A stretch of 64,000 nucleotides of DNA from an uncultured Eubacteriales bacterium (GTDB lineage Bacteria > Bacillota > Clostridia > Peptostreptococcales > Anaerovoracaceae). The stretch is taken from assembly GCA_902786355.1 (NCBI GenBank), contig CADABZ010000001.1, positions 124,001 through 188,000 on the forward strand, in the 5' to 3' direction. Both the position numbers and the translations under genes were made by a program. Below, in pieces: positions 18,635-27,556 of this stretch (its first letter is position 1; each line of letters opens with the position of its first letter). Under the pieces are notes generated by a model. The model searched no databases. It was given only the letters and a program-made list of their open reading frames with translations, and was not told where the DNA came from.

Positions 18635-19653
18635 TATTCACCGAATGTCTCAACCGTCTTCAGAACAGCCTGTACATTCTTAAGTTCTGATCCCATGCCG
18701 AGGCCGCATGCCGGCGAGATAATGTCTGAACCATTGCTGTAGCAGGCTCTGGTGAGCTTCTCTACAGTATTCTCATCCTGCATCTCGATGGCAAAAGTGC
18801 TGACGTTGCCCATGATAGCCTTGCCCGGAAGATTCTTCCTGGCCTCTCTGAGTGATACGACAGCATCGAAGCTGAATGCATCGCTTCTGATCTTAGCGAC
18901 CTTGTCATATACAGATTTCATCTGTCCGCAGATGTGCACGATGCTCTTCGCACCGGCTTCTCTGACTGCATCAACTACCTGATTGATATAGGTAACTGCA
19001 TATTCATCGAAAAATCTCGGGCCGAGGATCTCTCCTGTCCCGCTCGGATCTGAAAGTGCGATGACATCTGCTCCTGCTTCGACCTCTGCGACCGCAAAGC
19101 GTATGATCTCATCTGTTACAAACTGCATGTATTCATGCGCAAGCTCTCTCTTCTGTCTGAGCTGCTTATAATATCTTGTCGGCTCACATACTGAGCTTGC
19201 TACGCTTACAGGTCCTACGACATTGCCGATAATAGGATAATCGCTTGTCTCTGCCCTGAGGAGTCTTATGGCGTCAAGTGTGACCTTCGCTCTGCCCGAT
19301 TCAAGATCCATCGGTGTGAGTTTTCCATAGTCCTCGACTGTATCGATAGCATATCCTGTTACATGAGGCTCAAAGAACTGTGTTCCCAGAGTGCATGAAG
19401 CACCGAGGCCTTCAGCTTCAACTGTCATGCAGAACGGCACACCGTAGTTTTCGAAACATTTTTCGTCTACTATTGCCTTTGCAAGATCTGCCATCATCCT
19501 GGCATCGGTGTGTGCTTCCGGGAGGTACACACCGCATACATCCTGAAGAGACTTAGTGACCATATTCATCATGCCTCCCGGGCAGATGCATGCAGGTCTG
19601 TCGACCTTCTTTCCGGACAATATTTTGATAAGTCTTTCGTTTGCTGTAGTCAT
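18634..19653 (-). CDS. UroD-fold corrinoid methyltransferase C (MtaA/MtbA-like)
   Basis: 339 residues, the closest of the four to methylcobamide:coenzyme M-type methyltransferases in layout: start NERLIKILSGKKVDRPACICPGG, then GVPFCMTVEAEGLG, GPVSVASSV, and the zinc motif VHICGQ near residue 240 with the third ligand in SPACGLGMG near residue 310. Zinc-thiolate methyl transfer to or from the corrinoid protein is expected. In a bacterium without coenzyme M the acceptor would more likely be tetrahydrofolate or another thiol; this cannot be read from the sequence. AGAAGG precedes the start. Confidence 0.86.
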   Translation of the reverse strand: MTTANERLIKILSGKKVDRPACICPGGMMNMVTKSLQDVCGVYLPEAHTDARMMADLAKAIVDEKCFENYGVPFCMTVEAEGLGASCTLGTQFFEPHVTGYAIDTVEDYGKLTPMDLESGRAKVTLDAIRLLRAETSDYPIIGNVVGPVSVASSVCEPTRYYKQLRQKRELAHEYMQFVTDEIIRFAVAEVEAGADVIALSDPSGTGEILGPRFFDEYAVTYINQVVDAVREAGAKSIVHICGQMKSVYDKVAKIRSDAFSFDAVVSLREARKNLPGKAIMGNVSTFAIEMQDENTVEKLTRACYSNGSDIISPACGLGMGSELKNVQAVLKTVETFGE

Positions 19654-19674
19654 ATATTCACCTTCTGTCAGATA

Positions 19675-21483
19675 TCATCTGAACACCGGGAAGATCAGGC
19701 ATTCAGAGAGGAGTCTTTCATAGTTATCTGTGGCACCGAGTTCGAGATAATCCATCTCATGAGCAAGCTCTTCCATCTCACGCTTTACTTTGCCGGACAT
19801 GAGAGCCATATATGCGCCTGTCTTGGATGTGTTTCCGACATAGCTTATCCGGTCTTCAACTTCGAAAGGCAGTATCCCGGTTCCGGTTATGCTCTGCGCA
19901 GGAAGATGAGCTCCGAACTGGCCGGCTATGAGGACCTTATCGAGATCCTCCATTCCTATTCCGGCGCGCTTCATAAGAGCCATGAATCCTGAAAGGATCG
20001 CTCCTTTTGCAAGCTGGACCTGACGGATATCTCCCTGTGTGATGTAGAGAGGCTCTGAGTTTTCGCTGCCTTCTGTCATGCGGAAAGACCTTTTGCCTTC
20101 TTCGTCAACACTTATGTATTTTGATCTGTAATCCGAACTGTCGAACTTGTCTGCCTTGACAAAAGCTCCGGTCTTGCGGACTATTCCTGTCCTCAGAAGT
20201 TCTTTGGTAACTGTAAGGATGCCGCTTCCGCATATACCGGAAGGTTCGCAGTCACCTATGACTTTAAGACCGATCCCGTCTTCACCGATCGTGATGTCTT
20301 CTATAGCTCCTTCTGCGGCACGCATACCGGAGCTTATATTCATTCCTTCGAGCGCCGGTCCTGCAGCACACGAACATGACATAAGCCTGCCGTGGCTTGC
20401 AAGGACTATCTCGCCGTTGGTTCCGATATCTATGAATATCACATTGCCTGGCTCTGACTTAAGATCGCAGACATATGCTCCGGCAACGATATCAGCTCCT
20501 ATATAGGCTGATACTGACGGAAGACAGTACAGTCTTGCTCCCGTTGCTCCCTTAAGTCCTATGGAGTCCGCTCTTACGTCTTTGGCTCTTGCGAATACAG
20601 GAGCAAAAGGCGCCTTGCCTATAGGCCTTGCATCCACACCCATAAGCATATGCATCATAGTGCAGTTGGCACCTACAGAAAACTCGTATATCTGATCGAT
20701 GCTTATACCCTGCCTGCTGCATACAGAAGCTACCATTTTGTTGATGGAACCGACTATGGCTTTCTGAAGCTTTTCTCTACCGTCCTGAGGATGCTCTATC
20801 TCATATGTGATCCTTGTCAGAACATCCAGACCGAAGAACTTCTGTGCATTGATCTCAGAAGCATGTCCAAGCTCTTCACCTGTATTCATGTCTATAAGGG
20901 AGCATACGACAGTAGTAGTTCCGATATCTATCGCAACGCCGTACATAGCTGCTGACGTATCTCCGGGCTCGAGTGCTGTGACTTTGTTCCCGTGTATGAC
21001 GGCGGTATAGCTTCCCGGCATCATATCGTGTCCGCACAGAGCCTCATAGGCAAAGCCTGATGCACCTGTCTCTTCAAGTATCTGATCCTCGAAAGGAGTC
21101 TGATCCTCAAGAGTCGGCTTATGTATAGTTACAGGCATCTTGATGATATCAAGGTCAAATTCAAAATCAGGCATATATCCCGATGCAAGGACATCGTGCT
21201 TTTTCTCTTTCTGAAGAAGCTCGATCTCAATATCCGAAGATGGATAAACAAGGCAGGCCAGCCTTATTCCCTGTTCTATCTCTTCTTCTCTCAGGATACC
21301 TCTCTCAGTCTCTGAGACATCACCTGCATCACCGCCCGTGATCCTGACCCTGCATTTTCCGCAGAGGCCCTTGCCTCCGCATGCATTGTCTATGAACAGA
21401 CCGGCATCAAGCATTATGTCCATAAGACTCCTGCCTGCTTTGAATTCGTATCGTTCTGATCCTGCTGTTGTTAGAAATGGCAT
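19675..21483 (-). CDS. RACo-type reductive activator of corrinoid protein
   Basis: About 602 residues. An N-terminal 2Fe-2S ferredoxin domain shows CGGKGLCGKC plus a later CLVYP cysteine. It is followed by a linker and a C-terminal ASKHA ATPase domain (DUF4445) with the phosphate motif AIDIGTTTVVCSLID and IDIGTNGEI. RACo proteins use ATP to push an electron onto inactive Co(II) corrinoid, returning it to Co(I). The open frame reaches 21546; I chose the ATG at 21483 with AGGAG 11 bases upstream. It sits between the corrinoid protein and the methyltransferases, as expected. Confidence 0.93.
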   Translation of the reverse strand: MPFLTTAGSERYEFKAGRSLMDIMLDAGLFIDNACGGKGLCGKCRVRITGGDAGDVSETERGILREEEIEQGIRLACLVYPSSDIEIELLQKEKKHDVLASGYMPDFEFDLDIIKMPVTIHKPTLEDQTPFEDQILEETGASGFAYEALCGHDMMPGSYTAVIHGNKVTALEPGDTSAAMYGVAIDIGTTTVVCSLIDMNTGEELGHASEINAQKFFGLDVLTRITYEIEHPQDGREKLQKAIVGSINKMVASVCSRQGISIDQIYEFSVGANCTMMHMLMGVDARPIGKAPFAPVFARAKDVRADSIGLKGATGARLYCLPSVSAYIGADIVAGAYVCDLKSEPGNVIFIDIGTNGEIVLASHGRLMSCSCAAGPALEGMNISSGMRAAEGAIEDITIGEDGIGLKVIGDCEPSGICGSGILTVTKELLRTGIVRKTGAFVKADKFDSSDYRSKYISVDEEGKRSFRMTEGSENSEPLYITQGDIRQVQLAKGAILSGFMALMKRAGIGMEDLDKVLIAGQFGAHLPAQSITGTGILPFEVEDRISYVGNTSKTGAYMALMSGKVKREMEELAHEMDYLELGATDNYERLLSECLIFPVFR

Positions 21484-21602
21484 ATTATCTGTATCTCCTG
21501 ATAACATTAACTGCGGGCCAGCCAGTCTGTATGCTTCATCATGCATGCAGACTACAGACCCGCATATTGTGATTGCGTTTTACAAGTCAGATGGAGCCGG
21601 CA

Positions 21603-22259
21603 TTATTCTGCGATACCGCAGAGTTTTTTTGCGACCTCGACTGCCTCAACAGCGTTTCTTGAATATCCGTCAGCGCCTATGTCTTCAGCATATTTCATGG
21701 ATATAGGGCTTCCGCCTACCATGACCTTGACACTGTCTCTCATGCCCTGATCCTTGAGCTTCTGAATAACTTCTCTCATTCCAGGCATAGTGGTAGTCAT
21801 AAGTGTCGACATCATGATAAGATCAGCATCTACTTCCTTAGCCTTTTCTACGAAGCTGTCGAGAGGAACGTCTCTTCCGAGGTCATACATCTCGAAGCCG
21901 GCAGTCTCCATCATGATCTTGACGAGGTTCTTGCCGATATCATGTGTATCGCCTTCAACGACACCGATGACGGCTTTCTTCCGGTCACCTGCAGCCGAAT
22001 CTTCAGGCAGATGCGGACGAAGTACATCAAGTCCGGCATACATAGCATCCGAGCACAAAAGGAGGTCTGTTACGAAGTACTCTTCCTGATCGTACATATC
22101 ACTTGCACGGTTCATTCCGTCAACGAGTCCGTGAAGGATACCGTCAAGTGGATCATATCCGGCTTCTATGTACTCTTCACAGACATCAGCGATCTCCTCA
22201 TCCTCCATCTCGAATACATAGTCAGACATCTTCTGCAGTAATTCTTCTTTGCTTGCCAT
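21603..22259 (-). CDS. Methyltransferase cognate corrinoid protein (MtaC/MttC-like)
   Basis: 218 residues with a four-helix cap (about 1-90) and a Rossmann B12-binding domain. The base-off/His-on signature GDTHDIGKN is at residues 103-111, with the S/T pair MSTLMTTT and VMVGGSPIS further on. The protein carries the methyl group between the donor-specific and acceptor-specific methyltransferases. GGAGA lies about 11 bases before the start. It is second in the operon. Close relatives serve methylamine, methanol or aryl-ether demethylation; which of these applies is unknown. Confidence 0.95.
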   Translation of the reverse strand: MASKEELLQKMSDYVFEMEDEEIADVCEEYIEAGYDPLDGILHGLVDGMNRASDMYDQEEYFVTDLLLCSDAMYAGLDVLRPHLPEDSAAGDRKKAVIGVVEGDTHDIGKNLVKIMMETAGFEMYDLGRDVPLDSFVEKAKEVDADLIMMSTLMTTTMPGMREVIQKLKDQGMRDSVKVMVGGSPISMKYAEDIGADGYSRNAVEAVEVAKKLCGIAE

Positions 22260-22310
22260 TGTTGTTCAATCTCCTTTTATCTGAATTGCGTTTTTATCTT
22301 ATATCAGTTG

Positions 22311-23459
22311 TTATTCCTTCGTATTGACTGCATCCATGAGGGCGTCTTCAGCAATACCGAGCGGAAGCATGCCCTTGCGTGCTCCTCTGCCGTACTTGCG
22401 TGCAGCAAATATGAAAGCATCAAAATTCTCTCTTGGTGTTCCGATCGGGACCTGGCATCCTGTTCCGAGAGTGTATCCATTCTCGGCTTCAGAACCTTTG
22501 ATGATGCACTGCTTGCATGTCTCGATGACATCATCGATAGTACCGTTGAGCATTACGTCTACAGGAGCGACATTTCCGACGAGTCCGAACACAGGACCCA
22601 TCTTGTCTCTTGCAGCCGAAAGATCTTCCATGTTGTCTACACTGAAGCTTGCGACCTTGAGCTTGAGCATGTCATCCCACAGTGGAGAAGTCTTGCCGCA
22701 GATGTGGATCCCAGGCTTCTTTCCGAGTGTCTGTGTGAGGCCTTCGATCAGGTATTCAAGATAAGGCTCTGAGAACTTCTTGTAGTTCCTCTTGCCGAGG
22801 ATGTCAGCACAGCTGATAGGATCGCAGATAGTGCATCCGCCACCGCCGAATTCGTCAGCGAACATCTCAGCATATGCAACAGTGTAATCTACAGTCCATT
22901 TCAGAAGGTCATTGAGCTTATCAGCATTCCTGACAGTATCTCTGAGGATCATCTCTACAGGTCTGATAAGAGAAGCATTGGTGAATGGTCCTGCGACAGG
23001 CATAGCAATGCCCATTTCCGGGAATGCTTCTTTCAGTTCGATACCTCTCTGAAGTACCGAAAGGAAGACCGGATTCTTCTTAGGGTTATCTTTCATCAGC
23101 TCCGGCAGCATAGACCAGTCTGTGAGAACAGGCTTGACAACTCTGTCTATACCTACTTCAGGAAAATATATCTCAGAGCCAACAGCCTGTGCCATTGTCC
23201 TCAGTCTCAGTCCTGAAGCGAGGCCTACGATGTTGAACTCCTCTTTTCTTCTCCGGATGACATCAATGTGGACTTTGACATCATTTCTCCACTGAGCTGT
23301 AGTATATCCGAAAATATTGGCCATAGCTTCCTCGTTGCTCTGGATAGAGAAAGGAATGTGGTCTACTGTTTCACCGGCAGCATATTTCTGCGCACGTTCA
23401 CCCTGAGACATTGTCTCGGGATATTTTTCCATTTCACGTTTCAGTTCTTCGTAAGTCAT
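22311..23459 (-). CDS. UroD-fold corrinoid methyltransferase D
   Basis: 382 residues, first gene of the operon. Zinc motif PGIHICGKT near residue 250 and third ligand in LGTGCQVPIGTP near residue 342 are intact. Extra cysteines occur in GGGGCTICDP. It pairs with homologue A by sequence and may be the donor-specific (MT I) partner; O-demethylase MT I enzymes of acetogens also belong to this superfamily as far as I recall. AAGGGG lies 6 bases before the ATG. The promoter with a palindromic operator-like site lies just upstream. Confidence 0.86.
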   Translation of the reverse strand: MTYEELKREMEKYPETMSQGERAQKYAAGETVDHIPFSIQSNEEAMANIFGYTTAQWRNDVKVHIDVIRRRKEEFNIVGLASGLRLRTMAQAVGSEIYFPEVGIDRVVKPVLTDWSMLPELMKDNPKKNPVFLSVLQRGIELKEAFPEMGIAMPVAGPFTNASLIRPVEMILRDTVRNADKLNDLLKWTVDYTVAYAEMFADEFGGGGCTICDPISCADILGKRNYKKFSEPYLEYLIEGLTQTLGKKPGIHICGKTSPLWDDMLKLKVASFSVDNMEDLSAARDKMGPVFGLVGNVAPVDVMLNGTIDDVIETCKQCIIKGSEAENGYTLGTGCQVPIGTPRENFDAFIFAARKYGRGARKGMLPLGIAEDALMDAVNTKE

Positions 23460-23489
23460 GATATCCCCTTATAACAACGTAAATAACTG

Positions 23490-23513
23490 TCATTGTCATT
23501 ATAACGGCAATGA
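23490..23513 (-). promoter_or_regulatory. 24-bp palindrome over the -10 box of the methyltransferase operon
   Basis: The site has outer arms TCATTG and CAATGA and a central TTATAA; 20 of 24 positions obey the symmetry. On the minus strand it contains TATAAT (23503-23498), a good -10 box, about 40 bases before the start codon, but there is no recognisable -35 box. This suggests a dimeric regulator binds here. A second TATAAT and a small inverted repeat (23526-23542) lie just upstream. Confidence 0.6.
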
Positions 23514-23581
23514 CCGACTGATTATTATAGGAATCCCCTATACTGAGCTTCCGATATTATTCATTATTGTGATACGAGAAG

Positions 23582-25081
23582 TCAGATATCAAGTTCTCTG
23601 ATCTCTTCTGCTATCTCGATATCTCTTTCGCTGAGAAGAAGCGTTTTGTTGTGTCTGTAGTAAGCTTCACAGCCATAAGTGCTGATAAAGCTGACACTTT
23701 CCGGATCCGCAGTGAGTTCTGTCAGTATGAGGAGCATCTCTTTTCCGTCACCCCAGCATTCTTCTGCAACTCTGAACAGGTTTTCAAGTTTTGAACCTGC
23801 TGCCGCTGCCTTTTTGTTATGCTGGCTGACTCTCATTGCATAGTCATCGCGGATGATGTCAAAATTATCTTCGTATGACTGGCGGTCTGAGATCTTTGCG
23901 GCGATATCATAGAGTATGCCGGCTGTCCGCAGAAGACGGTTTCCTTCTTCTTTTGTGACCGATCGGGCTCTGAGTCCGTCAGACCTTCTGCTTTCGATGT
24001 CTCTGATGATCATTTCCAGCGATCTTACAGGAGGCAGAGCTCTGTCACTTGCAGCATACTGTTTTATGCATGATCTGACAGACTCAAGCAGCCTTCTGTC
24101 TTCCATGCAGGCTCTGATATCTGCATCTGCACTTCCAAGCAGAAGCCCTATCAGAGTGTACACTTCATCGAATCCGGCACTTGCTATCCTCTCCTTCATC
24201 TCTTCTGTAAGATTGCCTGAGAGCATCTCGTCTACCGGATACTGAGTCCTGTATTTTCTGTACAGATCAAGATATACAGAGAATTCCCTTGCTATGTTCT
24301 CATTCTGAAGGTACTGGACAATAAGATCTTCATCAGCTTCGAGGCCGTTTCTGTCATAGAGTATGAGCATCTTGCTCAGGTCTTCCCAGCCTCTCGGTGT
24401 TACGATCGTCCTGCCTGAAACAGTTGTCTCGACAGAATAGAAGCGGTCACGTCTGCTTCCGAGAAAACTCATTACTGCAGGATGAACACCTGCCTGAAGC
24501 GCATACTGTCTCCATGCTTCAAAGTCAGGTTCGACATTTATCTTTTTGAGTCTGTCGAGTGTGACCACGTCAAACTCACGGGCTGACTCATTGTATTCCG
24601 GCGGATTGCCGGCAGTTACGATGATCCATCCGTCCGGTATGCGGTGTCCGCCGAAGACCTTATACTGCAGGAACTGCAGCATCAGCGGAGAGAGAGTCTC
24701 GGATACACAGTTGATCTCATCGAGGAAGAGTATTCCTTCTCTTACGCCGGTCTCCTCCATCAGCTCATATACAGAAGCGATTATCTCACTCATCGTATAT
24801 TCTGTAACATCGTATTCTCTGCCGCCGAAAGTCTTTCTTGATATAAACGGTAGTCCGATCGCACTCTGACGGGTATGATGAGTCATTGAGTACGTGATAA
24901 GGCCTATTCCGAGCTCTGAAGAGATCTGCTCCATTATTGCAGTCTTGCCTATTCCCGGAGGACCTATGAGGAGAAGCGGTCTCTGCTTATCCACAGGGAT
25001 CTCATAGTTTCCGAGATCGTCCTTAGTCAGATATGCTCTGACTGCGCTTTTGACCTGTTCCTTGGCTTTGCTGATATTCAT
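23582..25081 (-). CDS. MoxR-family AAA+ ATPase
   Basis: 499 residues with a MoxR/CbbQ-type AAA+ domain: Walker A GPPGIGKT at about 40-47, Walker B ILFLDEIN at about 117-124, and an AGNPPEYN sensor region. The C-terminal 230 residues are helical and unassigned. MoxR ATPases act with VWA-domain partners as chaperones for metal-cofactor or complex assembly. The start overlaps the stop of the VWA gene (ATGA) with GGAGC 8 bases upstream, so the two are coupled. It is the last gene of the cobalamin operon and lies directly upstream of the corrinoid methyltransferase promoter. Confidence 0.9.
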   Translation of the reverse strand: MNISKAKEQVKSAVRAYLTKDDLGNYEIPVDKQRPLLLIGPPGIGKTAIMEQISSELGIGLITYSMTHHTRQSAIGLPFISRKTFGGREYDVTEYTMSEIIASVYELMEETGVREGILFLDEINCVSETLSPLMLQFLQYKVFGGHRIPDGWIIVTAGNPPEYNESAREFDVVTLDRLKKINVEPDFEAWRQYALQAGVHPAVMSFLGSRRDRFYSVETTVSGRTIVTPRGWEDLSKMLILYDRNGLEADEDLIVQYLQNENIAREFSVYLDLYRKYRTQYPVDEMLSGNLTEEMKERIASAGFDEVYTLIGLLLGSADADIRACMEDRRLLESVRSCIKQYAASDRALPPVRSLEMIIRDIESRRSDGLRARSVTKEEGNRLLRTAGILYDIAAKISDRQSYEDNFDIIRDDYAMRVSQHNKKAAAAGSKLENLFRVAEECWGDGKEMLLILTELTADPESVSFISTYGCEAYYRHNKTLLLSERDIEIAEEIRELDI

Positions 25082-26421
25082 TCTAATTGCTCCTGTATAT
25101 CTTCATCTCTTAGAACTACTTTCATTGCCCACGCCGGAACATCCGGAGTGCTGTATCCGTCATCAAGAAAGATGAACGCAGTTCTGTATTCAGGCATTTT
25201 CTCAGGAAATGTCCCCAGGCCGTCGGTAAAATATAGAAGACCTCTCAGGTCCGAAAACTGTCCCTGCTTTATAAGGTCATCCACATATCTGAAGACGGGT
25301 CTGAAATCTGTTCCCCCGAGTCCGCGTATCTGCATATCTGCAAGATATCTGTCCATATCATCAGTATCGGTGATGACTGTATCTGACTGTATATCTGCAT
25401 CACACTGTATGATGTGAATATTCACTGAAGAAGCGAAAGAATCCTTCTCTTTCAGTATATTATATGTCTTCTGGATAAAAAGCCGTACCTTTTCACCGGC
25501 TACTGATCCTGATGTATCGATGGCTATAACGAAGTCATGGATCCGGCTGCTGTCTCTGTATTCGAGCGGTTCGATCAGAGGCATTCGGCCGTATTTTGAC
25601 AGGCCATAGGTGTAATAGATATAGTCAAACTCATCGTCTGATATCTTCATGTCCTCGTGAGAAACTGCGAACTGTCTGAGAAAAGCCGAATAATCATATC
25701 TCTCGCGGTTGACTGCACGGAGATTCTGGATCATTGAAGATGACTCGCGGCCTCTTACTCTTGCATACATCTCTATCTCCATCTGGACATGCTCTGCGAT
25801 CTCATTCCAGTCATATATTACGGACTGGTCAGGAAGATCCATTACAGAGGTCATACCTGCTGCCTGTCCGTGATCTGCAGGCACTTCATCTTCTCTTAAG
25901 TACCACAGGGAGTGATCATCGCAGAGGAAGATTTCTTTGAGTTCTTCAGTCCGGCGCTCATCTTCCGGCTCAGTCCTCAGATAAGCATAAATCTTCTCAG
26001 CTGTCAGGAAGCCGGTTTTCCGCCTCAGCTGCCTTGTTATATATTCCTGTCTGTTCCTATGGTCTGTATCAGTGCATACAAGGCCGAGCTCATTGATAAC
26101 TGCCTCCGAAGCTATGTCACATGAAAGATCCCACATCTCTCTGTCCACAGATCTTCCGGTAAAAGGATGATGGAAAACACAGTGAAGCACGGTGTGCAGA
26201 TATGCACGGTTGACGCTTTCTTTCGAAGCGGAATAAGCTCTGAGTATGTATACAGGATCGAAGAAAAGTGTCCGTCCGTGTGAAGCTATCGAGCCATCAT
26301 AAACAGCTCTGTCCTGAAAAGTCAGAGCTGTATCGAGATACCTCAGGTTGACAAGCAGTCTGTTCCTTGCGATATCAAGCACGTCATTGGCTAATTCTGT
26401 TATGCGTCCTTCATCAGCCAC
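25078..26421 (-). CDS. VWA-domain protein with degenerate metallopeptidase-like N-terminus (DUF2201-like)
   Basis: 447 residues. The C-terminal von Willebrand A domain keeps the MIDAS residues: IDTSGS (near 303), GGTDF and YFTDG. The N-terminal part contains HTVLHCVFHH, at the place where DUF2201 proteins have a zinc-protease-like motif; the catalytic Glu of HExxH is replaced by Thr, so protease activity is doubtful. The start is a GTG with GAGGT 10 bases upstream. It is paired with the MoxR ATPase. The arrangement recalls CobS/CobT of aerobic cobaltochelatase, but there is no CobN here. Confidence 0.85.
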   Translation of the reverse strand: MADEGRITELANDVLDIARNRLLVNLRYLDTALTFQDRAVYDGSIASHGRTLFFDPVYILRAYSASKESVNRAYLHTVLHCVFHHPFTGRSVDREMWDLSCDIASEAVINELGLVCTDTDHRNRQEYITRQLRRKTGFLTAEKIYAYLRTEPEDERRTEELKEIFLCDDHSLWYLREDEVPADHGQAAGMTSVMDLPDQSVIYDWNEIAEHVQMEIEMYARVRGRESSSMIQNLRAVNRERYDYSAFLRQFAVSHEDMKISDDEFDYIYYTYGLSKYGRMPLIEPLEYRDSSRIHDFVIAIDTSGSVAGEKVRLFIQKTYNILKEKDSFASSVNIHIIQCDADIQSDTVITDTDDMDRYLADMQIRGLGGTDFRPVFRYVDDLIKQGQFSDLRGLLYFTDGLGTFPEKMPEYRTAFIFLDDGYSTPDVPAWAMKVVLRDEDIQEQLE

Positions 26422-26427
26422 TTATAA

Positions 26428-26883
26428 CTATACCTCTTTGAGAAGCTCACGGATCTTTGCCGATATCTCAGCCGCCTTCTGATGATCCTCGCCGCTCGCA
26501 GTGACACCTATGACGACAGAGTCTTTTCTGGCCAGGCCCGGGAAGAAGAAATCGCACAGAGTCTGGTCACTGGCGACATTGACAGTGATATTCCTCCTGC
26601 GGCACATTCCGGCGATCTTTATATCCGTTCCCTGATGTCCTGTATTGATCATTGCTATATCAGCACCGTCAAGGTCGGTCTCATCAAATCTCTTCCTGAG
26701 ATATGTGATATATCCGGCATTGGCAAGCTTGATGATCTCAGGTTCAGCCTCAGGCGACACGACTGTGATCAAGCCGGCAAATTCATACATGCTGATTATC
26801 CTCCGCACGGCTATCCTGCCGCCTCCGACAAAGAGCACATTCTTATCTGACATGTCTACAAACATTGGAAAATACAGACCCAT
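26428..26883 (-). CDS. Precorrin-2 dehydrogenase (SirC/CysG N-terminal-like)
   Basis: 151 residues, shorter than the usual 200 or so. The NAD-binding motif VGGGRIAVRR and the TVVSPEAEPEI strand identify the siroheme synthase N-terminal family, which oxidises precorrin-2 to sirohydrochlorin. The conserved stretch NVASDQTLCDFFFPGL contains the likely catalytic Asp. The helical C-terminal domain is cut to about 20 residues. GGAGG lies 4 bases before the ATG at 26883; a longer frame to 26961 lacks support. It supplies the substrate for CbiK in the same operon. hemA, its usual neighbour, is absent. Confidence 0.88.
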   Translation of the reverse strand: MGLYFPMFVDMSDKNVLFVGGGRIAVRRIISMYEFAGLITVVSPEAEPEIIKLANAGYITYLRKRFDETDLDGADIAMINTGHQGTDIKIAGMCRRRNITVNVASDQTLCDFFFPGLARKDSVVIGVTASGEDHQKAAEISAKIRELLKEV

Positions 26884-26908
26884 AGTTCCTCCGGTTCTGT
26901 TACTGATT

Positions 26909-27535
26909 CTAATCGTAATATTTTTTCTTGATAAAATGATTGAGCACGCCGCCGACGACAATTATCGCCAGAGCGATGTATATCACTTTCATGGCCGCTT
27001 GCTGCGTATCGATTATAGTCCTGCCGTTGTCATCAAGCTCGATCTTAAGAGCTCCTTCCGGCAGACTCGAAGCGAGAAAAGCGATATCGCGGTCATACCA
27101 TTTATCTTTTTTCTTGCTGTATGCGGCGCATGGTATCTCCAGATTGAGTGCCGGCACTTCGATCGTGAACTGGCCGTATCCTGTGGATTCATCTGCCCTG
27201 ATCCATTCAGACGGATCCGCAGCAGCCGCTTCTGCGGCGCTTCCGGGATATACGTATTTATAGCTTGTGCTCGATATGGTTATGACTGCGTGCATATCGC
27301 TTCCGGACTTAGTCAGCTCAGCATCAGTGATCCTGAAATACTGAGAGGTTGACAGTACTTTGGCCGGATAAGTGCCGTCTTCAATATCCATCGGGTATAC
27401 AGCAGTCATGTCATATATCAGTGTGCCTGATCCGCTCTTGTCACTGCTGCTTTGCTGCACTGCAAAAACTGTGCATCCGCACAGAATGATGAGCAGTATC
27501 GATATGAGACAGATAAGGCAGCGATGGTGCTTCAT
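26909..27535 (-). CDS. Membrane-anchored surface protein with a domain shared with 51051-51911
   Basis: 208 residues: N-terminal export signal with a possible lipobox (IILCGC), one extracellular domain (about 45-160) and a C-terminal membrane helix (VIYIALAIIVVGGVLNHFI) with a short basic tail. The domain aligns by eye with the first domain of the lipoprotein at 51051-51911: both have EDGTY, a PG-A--AA segment, a VPALxxE strand and KWYD. The fold resembles NEAT-type heme-binding domains in size and strand pattern, but this is a guess. It is likely part of a tetrapyrrole, cobamide or metal uptake system with the nearby transporter genes. AAAGGA precedes the start. Confidence 0.75.
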   Translation of the reverse strand: MKHHRCLICLISILLIILCGCTVFAVQQSSSDKSGSGTLIYDMTAVYPMDIEDGTYPAKVLSTSQYFRITDAELTKSGSDMHAVITISSTSYKYVYPGSAAEAAAADPSEWIRADESTGYGQFTIEVPALNLEIPCAAYSKKKDKWYDRDIAFLASSLPEGALKIELDDNGRTIIDTQQAAMKVIYIALAIIVVGGVLNHFIKKKYYD

Positions 27536-27556
27536 TGATATATATCCTTTACTGTA

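Noticed and set aside
15172-23459. Reading the UroD-fold proteins as HemE decarboxylases of heme synthesis
   Set aside because: They carry zinc-binding HICG/C motifs and lie with a corrinoid protein and RACo, which fits methyl transfer rather than decarboxylation.
26645-27352. Plus-strand frame of 235 codons spanning precorrin-2 dehydrogenase and the surface protein gene
   Set aside because: It crosses two well-supported minus-strand genes and has no domain of its own.
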